A stretch of 30,840 nt of DNA from Parafrigoribacterium_A sp035571875 (GTDB taxonomy: Bacteria; Actinomycetota; Actinomycetes; Actinomycetales; Microbacteriaceae): assembly GCA_035571875.1 (NCBI GenBank), contig DATNBR010000061.1:1-30840 (forward strand). Reading direction: 5' to 3'. Every line of letters starts with the position of its first letter. Position 1 is the stretch's first letter. This document shows, piece after piece, positions 1-6,202 of this stretch. The notes under the pieces were generated by a model that saw nothing but the letters and a program-made list of their open reading frames with translations, was not told where the DNA came from and searched no databases. A program made the translations under genes and the position numbers.

Positions 1-272
1 CCCGCGGGCCGCACGACGGCGCCCTCGTGGCTGTTGAGCGCCGTGACCGGCTTGTGAAAGTAGGTAGGCGCGGAGGGGAGCTTCGTCATGAACTCCTCAG
101 TGCGACTCGCATAGTTCAGGTGCACGGCGATGATCTTGCTCGGCACGCTCGGCGGAAGGTGAACGGCCTCAGCTGTCGCGACCTCACGGCCATCGGCGGC
201 CACGAGCGTGTCGTCGTGCCGGATGACCTCGGTGGCGACGCCGTCGAGCAGAATGCGTCGGTACTCAGTCAC
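1..272 (-). CDS. Fumarylacetoacetate hydrolase family protein, N-terminal part (HpaG-like isomerase/decarboxylase), cut by window edge
   Basis: This frame opens with GTG (complement of 270-272) and runs off the left edge, so only the first 90 residues are visible. They include VHLNYASR, then EEFMTKLP, then PTYFHKP and a GAVVRP segment. This is the substrate-pocket region typical of fumarylacetoacetate-hydrolase-fold enzymes that act as 2-hydroxyhepta-2,4-diene-1,7-dioate isomerases or 5-oxopent-3-ene-1,2,5-tricarboxylate decarboxylases. The start overlaps the stop of the upstream dioxygenase gene by 8 bp, so the two are probably translationally coupled. No clear Shine-Dalgarno sequence precedes the GTG. 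In homoprotocatechuate catabolism such an enzyme acts on the product formed after ring cleavage and semialdehyde oxidation, which fits the order of hpaE, hpaD and this gene. Whether it is a one- or two-module HpaG cannot be seen. The family call is fairly sure; the exact step is inferred from context. Confidence 0.8.
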   Translation of the reverse strand, partial: MTEYRRILLDGVATEVIRHDDTLVAADGREVATAEAVHLPPSVPSKIIAVHLNYASRTEEFMTKLPSAPTYFHKPVTALNSHEGAVVRPA

Positions 273-1176
273 GCGAAAGGACCAGGTCTTTCGGCGCGGG
301 GAATCCGCCAGCCGGCCTAGGGAACCACACGTGCACCTGGCCCGTCCCGACAGAATTCTCGTAGTCGCTGTACTGGATTCCGGGCGCGGTGCAGGCCTCT
401 TCGCCGATCGCTCCGGCGGTGAGCAGCCAGTGACCGAACATCGCCTCGGGGCGCACCTTGTGGAATGCGGGCATCGTCTCGAGCACCTTCGCATGGTCGC
501 CGGCCTTGAACCAGTCGAGCCGCTCGTAGTCGGCCGCGAGTGCCTCCTTCGAGAAGATGTGGCTGGGATCGGCCATCTCGTGCTTGCGCAGGTCTCGCAG
601 TTTGTAGAAGGTGTGCGAAAGCGCACCGGACGCCAGGATGATGACCCTGCGATCGCTCGCCGCGATCGCTTCGCCGATGGCGCGGCCGGCCCGGAGGAAG
701 TCCTCGTCGGTCGCGGTCTGGCACACGCTGACGCTCACCCACTTCTTGTCGGGTAGCCCCTCGCCGAGGTACTTCCAGAGGTTGATGGTGGCGTACATCA
801 CGGGCAGGTCGGGGTCGTCGATCGGCGTGATCCAGGTGCCGTTCTTCTCGGCGGCCGCCTCCATCGACCGGGCGAGCTCCGGGTCGCCCTGGTAGTCGTA
901 CGGCACCCCGTGCATGCCGCGGGGCAACTCCTCCGAGGTGAAGAGACCGTGACGGCGAGCCTGTGCCGCCACAACGAACTCCACCGTCGTGGCCCAGTGG
1001 CTGTCCATGACGATGACCGTGTCGTAGTCCTCGGTCTCGAAGACGTCTTTGCGCAATTTCTCCAGCGCAGAGACGAGGGTCGAGTCCTTGCCTTCGTTGA
1101 GCTCCATGCGCTCTTCCTTCGGCAGCATGATCGTGGGAACGTGGGCGATGAGACCCACCCCGACTACTTCACCCAT
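265..1176 (-). CDS. hpaD: 3,4-dihydroxyphenylacetate (homoprotocatechuate) 2,3-dioxygenase, class III extradiol (LigB-like)
   Basis: 303 residues, close to the usual length of HpaD/LigB-type non-haem iron extradiol dioxygenases. By analogy with LigB, the likely iron ligands are His12 (in AHVPT), His60 (in DSHW) and Glu244 (in RPEAMFGHW). His188 (in SGALSHTF) is the likely acid-base residue. The C-terminal GTGQVHVWFP block also matches HpaD. The enzyme would open the ring of homoprotocatechuate to 5-carboxymethyl-2-hydroxymuconate semialdehyde in the cytoplasm. The gene follows hpaE by 4 bp and overlaps the next gene by 8 bp, so it is part of a three-gene operon. The ATG at 1174-1176 is preceded by AAGGAA at good spacing. 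Gallate- or protocatechuate-type dioxygenases share the fold, but the neighbouring semialdehyde dehydrogenase and FAH-family gene favour homoprotocatechuate. Confidence 0.85.
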   Translation of the reverse strand: MGEVVGVGLIAHVPTIMLPKEERMELNEGKDSTLVSALEKLRKDVFETEDYDTVIVMDSHWATTVEFVVAAQARRHGLFTSEELPRGMHGVPYDYQGDPELARSMEAAAEKNGTWITPIDDPDLPVMYATINLWKYLGEGLPDKKWVSVSVCQTATDEDFLRAGRAIGEAIAASDRRVIILASGALSHTFYKLRDLRKHEMADPSHIFSKEALAADYERLDWFKAGDHAKVLETMPAFHKVRPEAMFGHWLLTAGAIGEEACTAPGIQYSDYENSVGTGQVHVWFPRPAGGFPAPKDLVLSRD

Positions 1177-1180
1177 ATCT

Positions 1181-2644
1181 CTATTCCTTCCATCCGTGCG
1201 GAGCCACGACCGTGTTCTTCACGTCCGCGTAGAAGTCGAATGACCAGGTGCCGCCCTCGCGACCGATTCCCGATTTCTTGGAACCGCCGAAGGGGGCGCG
1301 AAGGTCTCGCACAAAGAAGCAGTTGACCCAGATCGTGCCGGCGACGAGGCGCGCGGTGACCGCGTCCGCGTGCGCCCTGTCCCCCGCGACCACGATCGCG
1401 GCCAGCCCGAAATCTGTGCCGTTCGCAAGCGAGACGACCTCGTCATCCGTGGAGAAGGTCTGCATGGTCAGGACCGGACCGAAGACCTCCTGGGTGACGA
1501 TCTCGCTGCCCGGCGTCGGCTGGTTCACGAGCGTCGGTCGGAAATAGAGGCCGCCCAGCTCGGCATTCGGAACGCCGCCCCAGACGATGTCGGCGCCCTC
1601 GGCCGCGGCCCGGTCGACGAATCCCTTGACGCGGTCGAAATGTGTCTGGTGCACCTGGGGGCCGATGTCGGTGTCGAGATCTCGCGGGTCACCCTGCTTG
1701 AGCGCCGCCGCTTTGGCTCGGAAGACCTCGGCAAAGGCATCCGCAATGCTTTCGTGCACGAGGATGCGGGTGCCCGAGAGACAGACCTGGCCGGCATTGT
1801 CGTACTGGTCGATCGCCAGGTCGGCGGCCAGTTCGAGGTCCGCGTCCGCGAGAACGATGAACGGACTCTTGCCACCGAGTTCGAAGCTGCACGGGGTCAG
1901 GTTCTCCGCTGCCGCCTTCGCGATCGTCTTCGCCGTCGGCACCGATCCCGTGAAAGAGATGCGACGCAGACCGGGATGCGCGACGAGAGCCGCACCGGCC
2001 TCCGCGCCGTAGCCCTGCACGACGTTGAAGGCGCCGTCGGGAAGACCCGCCTCGCGCGTGATGTCGGCGAAGAGCGAAGCGGTGAGGGGCGTCCACTCGG
2101 CTGGCTTCAAGACGACCGTGTCGCCCGCCGCGAGGGCCGGCGCGATCTTCCAGGTGGCGAGCATGAGTGGCGCGTTCCATGGTGTGATGAGCGCCGCGAC
2201 GCCCGACGGATCCCACGAGACGTGATTCGTGTGACCGCGCGTCTCGAAGTCTGGATGACCGAGGTGGTTGACCAGCCAGTCAGCGAAGAAGCGGAAGTTG
2301 TGCGCGACGCGGGGCATCACTCCGCGGAGGTGGCTGCGTAGTAGAGCACCGTTGTCCATGGTTTCGACGATGGACAGTTGCTCGATCCGCTCCTCGACGA
2401 GGTCCGCGATGCGGTTCATGACCGCTGCGCGCTCGAGAGGCGGCGTGGTGCCCCAGACGGGAAAGGCGGCGTTTGCGGCGGCGACAGCCAGATCGACCTC
2501 GCGCGCCGTCCCGCGCGCGATGTCGCCGAGGAAGGTGCCGTCGATGGGCGAACTGTTGCGGAAGGTGGCATCGGACGCTACGCGCTGACCGCCGATGAAG
2601 TGTCGGGTGTCGACGCTCACGCCTGCGACGTCGATACTGGTCAT
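1181..2644 (-). CDS. hpaE: 5-carboxymethyl-2-hydroxymuconate-semialdehyde dehydrogenase (ALDH superfamily)
   Basis: A 487-residue NAD(P)-dependent aldehyde dehydrogenase of standard length. Visible catalytic elements are Asn157 (ITPWNAP), Lys180 (VLKPAEWTP), the general base Glu255 (FELGGKSP) and the nucleophile Cys288 (GQVCLSGTR), followed by EVFGPVL and the C-terminal FGGSKKSGIGREGG. It would oxidise the ring-fission semialdehyde to the dicarboxylate that the FAH-family enzyme then processes. The reading frame extends to an ATG at 2677, but that codon has no ribosome binding site. The ATG at 2644 has GGAAAG eight bases upstream, so it was chosen. It is the first gene of the leftward operon, with a predicted operator and promoter just upstream. 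The closely related 2-hydroxymuconate semialdehyde or betaine aldehyde dehydrogenases cannot be excluded from sequence alone; the adjacent hpaD decides the call. Confidence 0.85.
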   Translation of the reverse strand: MTSIDVAGVSVDTRHFIGGQRVASDATFRNSSPIDGTFLGDIARGTAREVDLAVAAANAAFPVWGTTPPLERAAVMNRIADLVEERIEQLSIVETMDNGALLRSHLRGVMPRVAHNFRFFADWLVNHLGHPDFETRGHTNHVSWDPSGVAALITPWNAPLMLATWKIAPALAAGDTVVLKPAEWTPLTASLFADITREAGLPDGAFNVVQGYGAEAGAALVAHPGLRRISFTGSVPTAKTIAKAAAENLTPCSFELGGKSPFIVLADADLELAADLAIDQYDNAGQVCLSGTRILVHESIADAFAEVFRAKAAALKQGDPRDLDTDIGPQVHQTHFDRVKGFVDRAAAEGADIVWGGVPNAELGGLYFRPTLVNQPTPGSEIVTQEVFGPVLTMQTFSTDDEVVSLANGTDFGLAAIVVAGDRAHADAVTARLVAGTIWVNCFFVRDLRAPFGGSKKSGIGREGGTWSFDFYADVKNTVVAPHGWKE

Positions 2645-2680
2645 GTGCACCGCTTTCCGTCTCGAATGGCTCGTCATTAA

Positions 2681-2700
2681 ATCATTCGGATGCTAATGAG
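2681..2700. promoter_or_regulatory. Operator A, 20-bp imperfect palindrome between hpaE and the PuuD-like gene
   Basis: On the minus strand this reads CTCATT, then an eight-base spacer AGCATCCG, then AATGAT. It shares the eight invariant positions of four other sites in this island (T2, T5, A10, C12, C13, A15, A16, A19). It lies directly downstream of a predicted minus-strand -10 element, where a bound repressor would block hpaE transcription. It could also affect the divergent gene. Binding by the MarR protein at 3497-3991 is inferred. Confidence 0.65.
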
Positions 2701-2702
2701 TT

Positions 2703-2731
2703 ACCCTAACCGATAGGCAGATGCTCTACAA
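2703..2731 (-). promoter_or_regulatory. Candidate promoter of the hpaE-hpaD operon
   Basis: On the minus strand, TTGTAG (complement of 2726-2731) is followed after 17 bp by TAGGGT (complement of 2703-2708), a plausible actinobacterial -35/-10 pair. The predicted transcription start falls inside operator A. The 12-base block around the -10, CGGTTAGGGTAA, recurs immediately upstream of rpe (26442-26453). Prediction only. Confidence 0.4.
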
Positions 2732-2780
2732 CTTTCTGCCGGAGTTTCGCGAGCACGCGCAGACCAGTTCCGGAGCCAGA

Positions 2781-3479
2781 ATGACCCAGCCGTACCGCCC
2801 GAGGATCGCCATCGTGGGCAGGTTCGCCGCGAAGACCTCCGCGCTGCGATACCGGGCAGTGGTCAACGCGCGCGCCTTGCTCGATGCGGTCTGGGCGGCC
2901 GGCGGTGACCCGTTCACGCTGCTCCCGGTGGCGAACGTCGACTGGGCGGATCGACTGGGCGGGTTTGATGGACTGCTGCTGCCGGGCGGCGGCGACATCG
3001 ATCCCGCGCGGTACGGTGCGCAGCAGCGCGCCCAGAACGTGTACGACGTGGATGCGCTTCAGGATGAGGCCGACCTCCGCTCGGCGGACTATGCACTCGA
3101 GAGCGGGATGGCGGTGTTGGCGATCTGCCGTGGACTCCACGTCGTGAACGTGCTGCGGGGCGGAACCCTGGTTCAGGACCTCCCATCGGCGCACCGAGAC
3201 CTCGTGCACGAGGTGAGGTTCGAGCGCGAGAGTGCGCGATTCGGATTCACGACCGACAGCATCCGCGTGTCCTGCTATCACCACCAGGCACTCGATCGCA
3301 TCGGTCAGGGCATTGAGGTCGTCGCGCGTTCCACCGACGGTGTCGCGGAGGCCGCATCGATCGATGCCGCAGGATGGGCTGTCGGCGTGCAGTGGCATCC
3401 CGAGGACACCGCGACGGAGGACACGCAACAGGCCGCGCTGTTCGCCGAGTTCATCGCGCAGGCCCAGCGCGCGCGGTAG
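2781..3479 (+). CDS. PuuD-like class I glutamine-amidotransferase-fold hydrolase (gamma-glutamyl amide hydrolase, peptidase C26 family)
   Basis: 232 residues, close to the size of PuuD. The nucleophile is Cys116 in AICRGLHVVNV, and His206 and Glu208 in VQWHPED complete the triad. GGGDIDPARYG and the YHHQAL segment are also typical of gamma-glutamyl-gamma-aminobutyrate hydrolases. Such enzymes free an acid from its gamma-glutamyl amide. The frame extends upstream to an ATG at 2721, but the ATG at 2781 has GGAG five bases before it, so it is preferred; the longer form would add 20 residues. The gene diverges from hpaE across operator A and converges on the MarR gene with a 17-bp gap. A glutamine-synthetase-like gamma-glutamyl ligase at 6203 is the natural partner that would make its substrate. 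The substrate itself is not shown by the sequence. Confidence 0.8.
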   Translation: MTQPYRPRIAIVGRFAAKTSALRYRAVVNARALLDAVWAAGGDPFTLLPVANVDWADRLGGFDGLLLPGGGDIDPARYGAQQRAQNVYDVDALQDEADLRSADYALESGMAVLAICRGLHVVNVLRGGTLVQDLPSAHRDLVHEVRFERESARFGFTTDSIRVSCYHHQALDRIGQGIEVVARSTDGVAEAASIDAAGWAVGVQWHPEDTATEDTQQAALFAEFIAQAQRAR

Positions 3480-3496
3480 GCCCGCGCTCCCGGCGC

Positions 3497-3991
3497 CTAC
3501 CTTTCGACGTTTGCTGTGACGAGGCGCAGCAGTTCGGCGAATTCGCCGCGCTTGCCGCTGGGGACGGGGCTTGCGACGTGTTGCTCCTGCTCGTTGAAGG
3601 CGGGAAAGAGAGTCGTCATGAGTTCGCGGCCCGCGGCGGTCATGCGCACGAGCACGAGGCGACCGTCTGCCTCGCTCTTCTCCCTGGCGACCCAGCCGCG
3701 CCCCTCTAGCGTCGAGAGCACGCCGGTGAGCGTCGCCTTGGAGAATCCGCCCTCGAGTGCGATCTGGCGGGTCTCGATCGGCTCCCAGATCCAGGTGACC
3801 CAGAGCACGACGAACGCCGTCCAGGAGAGGTCGTTCTTCGCCAGCACAGTGCGCTCCAGATGGTTTCGCACGGCGTTCGCGGCACGGAACAGGTTGGATG
3901 CGACCGCCATCGACGTGTAGTCGATCGGGAGCTTGCCGAGCCGCTTCTCGACCTCCCGCTCCGTCTCCGCGAGGGTGTGGGGTCCTGGCAT
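3497..3991 (-). CDS. MarR-family transcriptional regulator, candidate regulator of the catabolic island
   Basis: 164 residues with the MarR layout: N-terminal dimerisation helices, a winged helix-turn-helix at about residues 72-118 (ETRQIALEGGFSKATL, then LEGRGWV), and a wing with the conserved DGR at 109-111 followed by LTAAG-like VRMTAAGREL. The ATG at 3991 is preceded by AGGAGA. MarR proteins usually bind palindromes of about 16-20 bp as dimers and lose affinity when a phenolic ligand binds. HpaR of enteric bacteria, also a MarR protein, represses homoprotocatechuate genes. It is the only regulator in the island, so it is the best candidate to bind the five 20-bp palindromes. No good copy of the operator was found at its own start, so autoregulation is not evident. 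Confidence 0.85.
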   Translation of the reverse strand: MPGPHTLAETEREVEKRLGKLPIDYTSMAVASNLFRAANAVRNHLERTVLAKNDLSWTAFVVLWVTWIWEPIETRQIALEGGFSKATLTGVLSTLEGRGWVAREKSEADGRLVLVRMTAAGRELMTTLFPAFNEQEQHVASPVPSGKRGEFAELLRLVTANVER

Positions 3992-4092
3992 GAGCTCTCC
4001 TAGATTACGGTCGGTCGCAACTCTAGTTCAGTTGAAGAATGGGGATGGCAGCGAGCGCTCACGGTGTCGAAAGAATTCGATGCGAGGTGTAG

Positions 4093-4112
4093 ATTGTTCG
4101 CACCCAAACAAT
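4093..4112. promoter_or_regulatory. Operator B, 20-bp palindrome upstream of the cytochrome P450 gene
   Basis: The site reads ATTGTT, then eight bases CGCACCCA, then AACAAT, a perfect 6-bp inverted repeat. It overlaps a possible -10 element (TAGATT, 4090-4095) and ends six bases before the GGAGG ribosome binding site, so bound protein would block transcription. It aligns with operators A, C, D and E at all eight invariant positions. Confidence 0.7.
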
Positions 4113-4118
4113 ATCCCC

Positions 4119-4123
4119 GGAGG
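4119..4123 (+). promoter_or_regulatory. Ribosome binding site GGAGG that selects a TTG start
   Basis: GGAGG lies five bases before TTG at 4129 and fourteen bases before the in-frame ATG at 4138. The ATG at 4124 is in another frame that stops after two codons. Spacing therefore favours TTG as the P450 start. Confidence 0.6.
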
Positions 4124-4128
4124 ATGAG

Positions 4129-5382
4129 TTGAGTTCAATGACGAACGTCACCCTTGCAGACCTGGACCTGTTCGAGGATGGCCAGCCATGGGCCGTCTTC
4201 GATGACCTGCGGGCCACCGCTCCCGTGCACTGGGACGAGGAGGAAGCACCGAACTCGGGGTTCTGGTCCCTCACGCGCTACCACGACATCGTCGGCGTGC
4301 TGCGAGACACCGAGACCTTCTCCAGCGAGCGTGGCGGGGTGAGCACGGAGGAGCTCGATGCCGAGCAGCTCGAGGCACGCAAGTCCATGCTCGAGACGGA
4401 TGGCGTTCGGCACCGCGCGCTCCGCCGCCTGATGCAGGGCGAGTTCACGCCCAAGGCCGTCGCCGGCTACGAGACCTTCCTGCGCGGGCTCACGGCGAGC
4501 ACGCTCGACGCCGCGTTCGCCAAGAGGGAATTCGACTTCGTGGCGGAAGTCGCAGCCGACTTCCCCATCCGTGTCCTGGCCAGGATGCTCGATGTTCCGG
4601 ATGCCGACATCTACAAGCTCATCGACTGGGGCAACCGGATGATCGGTAACACCGACCCAGAGCACGCCGATGTGCTCGCGAACTCCGAGGAGAGCGAGAA
4701 GTACCGGCTGCTGCCCTTCCGCTCCCCCGCGGCGCAGGAAGTGTTCGACTACGGTCACGAGCTCGAGCGTGAGCGCATCGGCAAGGGTGGCACCGATCTC
4801 GTCTCGAGGCTCATCAATCAGGAACCGATGGATGGCGTCGCTCTCTCGGAGCGGGATTTCAACAGCTACTTCCTGCTGCTGGTGGTCGCCGGCAACGAGA
4901 CCACTCGCCACACGATTACTCACTCGATGAACTACCTCATGCAGAACCCCGACCAGTTGGCGCTCCTGCAGGAGCGTCCGGAGCTCATTCCCTGGGCCGT
5001 CGAGGAGCTCCTTCGCCTCGCGAGCCCGGTGTATCACTTCAGGCGCACGGCGACGAAGGACACCGAGATCAGCGGCCAGGCGATCAGGGAGGGTGACAAG
5101 GTCGTCACCTGGTTCGCCGCGGGCAATCGTGACCCCGAGGTGTTCGCTGATCCATATCGCATGGACGTCACCCGCAACCCGAACGAGCACATGGCCTTCG
5201 GCCGCGGCGGACCGCACATGTGCATGGGTAACGCTCTCGCGAGGCTCGAGATCCGCATCATGTTCGAGACACTGCTGCCGAGGATATCCGGCATGCACCA
5301 GGTCGGCCCGCTCGACCACCTGCGCAGCAACTTCGTGAACGGAATCAAGCGATTCCCGGTGCGGGTCGAACTCGCGGGCTAG
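4129..5382 (+). CDS. Cytochrome P450 monooxygenase (bacterial class I type)
   Basis: 417 residues from the TTG start, normal for soluble bacterial P450s. The I-helix oxygen-activation motif is AGNETTRH (254-261), the ExxR motif is Glu293 to Arg296 (EELLR), and the haem loop is FGRGGPHMCMG with the cysteine ligand at 365. The AGNET plus FGxGGPHxCxG combination resembles actinobacterial families such as CYP125/CYP142 and linalool-type P450s, but the substrate cannot be read from this. No ferredoxin or ferredoxin reductase gene lies in the window, so electrons must come from elsewhere. The gene is controlled by operator B. It converges on the amidotransferase gene, and the two stop codons share the tetranucleotide CTAG. 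In the island it could hydroxylate or N-dealkylate the amine or its gamma-glutamyl amide; this is inference. Confidence 0.9.
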   Translation: MSSMTNVTLADLDLFEDGQPWAVFDDLRATAPVHWDEEEAPNSGFWSLTRYHDIVGVLRDTETFSSERGGVSTEELDAEQLEARKSMLETDGVRHRALRRLMQGEFTPKAVAGYETFLRGLTASTLDAAFAKREFDFVAEVAADFPIRVLARMLDVPDADIYKLIDWGNRMIGNTDPEHADVLANSEESEKYRLLPFRSPAAQEVFDYGHELERERIGKGGTDLVSRLINQEPMDGVALSERDFNSYFLLLVVAGNETTRHTITHSMNYLMQNPDQLALLQERPELIPWAVEELLRLASPVYHFRRTATKDTEISGQAIREGDKVVTWFAAGNRDPEVFADPYRMDVTRNPNEHMAFGRGGPHMCMGNALARLEIRIMFETLLPRISGMHQVGPLDHLRSNFVNGIKRFPVRVELAG

Positions 5383-6083
5383 AGGCGGGCAATCCGTTCG
5401 AGATAGGCATCGAGCAGGGCCACGGTGCGAGCTGTCGCCGCGCCCTCCTCCGCGAGCGTGTGCGCGAGCAGCGCATCCGGGTCCTGTCCGTCGTCGTAGA
5501 CCTGCTGCCATCCGCCCTCACGTAACCAGCCCTCGAGACCGCTGGGCGTGAGTTCGGGGTGGAACTGCAGGGCAAGGCTCCGACCGTAGCTGAAGGCCTG
5601 GGACGCCGCGGAGTTGCGCGCGAGTTCGATGGCACCGGCAGGTACGGTCCAGCTGTCGTAGTGAAACTGGAACCACGGGCCAGAAGGGATGAGCGACGTA
5701 TCGTCACTGTGGATGGCGGACCAGCCGATCTCCGGCTTTCGCGCGCGCCCGACAGTACCGCCGAGTGCCCTGGCCATGAGTTGCCCGCCGAAGCAGATGC
5801 CGAGCACGGGAACGTCCCTCTGGATGGCGTCCTGCACCCAGGCGATCTCCGGCAGCAGCCAGCGGCCTATGCAGGCGTCGTCCCAGGCACCCCAGGGAGC
5901 GCCCATGGGCACGATGAGGTCGTACTCCCCCGGCTCGGGGAACTCGAAGGGCACGTTGGGTGTGCGGAAATTCGACTCGTCGACGATGAGGATCTCGTCG
6001 ACGTCGAAGCCGCGGCTGCGAAGATGGTCGGAGACCGGACCCGTTGGGCTCACATGGTCATGCATCACGAACAGCGCTCGCAT
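5379..6083 (-). CDS. Class I glutamine amidotransferase-like protein (GMP-synthase-like, stand-alone)
   Basis: 234 residues that form only a glutamine amidotransferase domain. The nucleophile Cys97 lies in LGICFGGQLMARALGG, and His175 and Glu177 lie in LQFHPELT. There is no ATP-pyrophosphatase or other synthase domain, so it is not GMP synthase itself. Stand-alone members often hydrolyse gamma-glutamyl bonds, and proteins of this kind accompany glutamine-synthetase-like ligases in amine pathways such as aniline degradation. The gene diverges from that ligase gene across operator C and overlaps the P450 gene end by 4 bp. GGAGG lies ten bases before the ATG at 6083. It is the second glutamyl-hydrolase-like protein in the island, besides the PuuD-like one, so the two may act on different glutamylated intermediates. 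The exact role is unknown. Confidence 0.8.
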   Translation of the reverse strand: MRALFVMHDHVSPTGPVSDHLRSRGFDVDEILIVDESNFRTPNVPFEFPEPGEYDLIVPMGAPWGAWDDACIGRWLLPEIAWVQDAIQRDVPVLGICFGGQLMARALGGTVGRARKPEIGWSAIHSDDTSLIPSGPWFQFHYDSWTVPAGAIELARNSAASQAFSYGRSLALQFHPELTPSGLEGWLREGGWQQVYDDGQDPDALLAHTLAEEGAATARTVALLDAYLERIARL

Positions 6084-6119
6084 GGTTGTCCATCCTCCGT
6101 GGTCGGTCGCGCTGGCACA

Positions 6120-6148
6120 TCGGCATTCCGCGCGATGTGGCTTAGTAT
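6120..6148 (+). promoter_or_regulatory. Candidate promoter of the gamma-glutamyl ligase gene
   Basis: TCGGCA (6120-6125), a 17-bp spacer and TAGTAT (6143-6148) form a plausible -35/-10 pair. The predicted start lies at the left edge of operator C. Low-information prediction. Confidence 0.35.
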
Positions 6149-6155
6149 CTCACTA

Positions 6156-6175
6156 ATCGTTTCTACCCAAACGAT
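6156..6175. promoter_or_regulatory. Operator C, 20-bp palindrome between the amidotransferase and the gamma-glutamyl ligase genes
   Basis: The site reads ATCGTTT, then CTACCC, then AAACGAT, a perfect 7-bp inverted repeat and the most symmetric of the five sites. It lies in the 119-bp divergent region, just after a candidate -10 for the rightward gene, so one bound dimer could control both genes. Confidence 0.75.
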
Positions 6176-6202
6176 CCACCGGCAAAGGAGCTGGATATAC
6201 AG

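Noticed and set aside
3477..3499. Possible terminator between the PuuD-like and MarR genes
   Set aside because: Only the outer TAGGC/GCCTA bases pair well; the inner stem is mismatched, so it is not a convincing hairpin.
4005..4024. Operator-like sequence just upstream of the MarR gene
   Set aside because: It matches the shared 20-bp motif at only about 12 positions and lacks the invariant CC and AA in the right half, so it does not support autoregulation.
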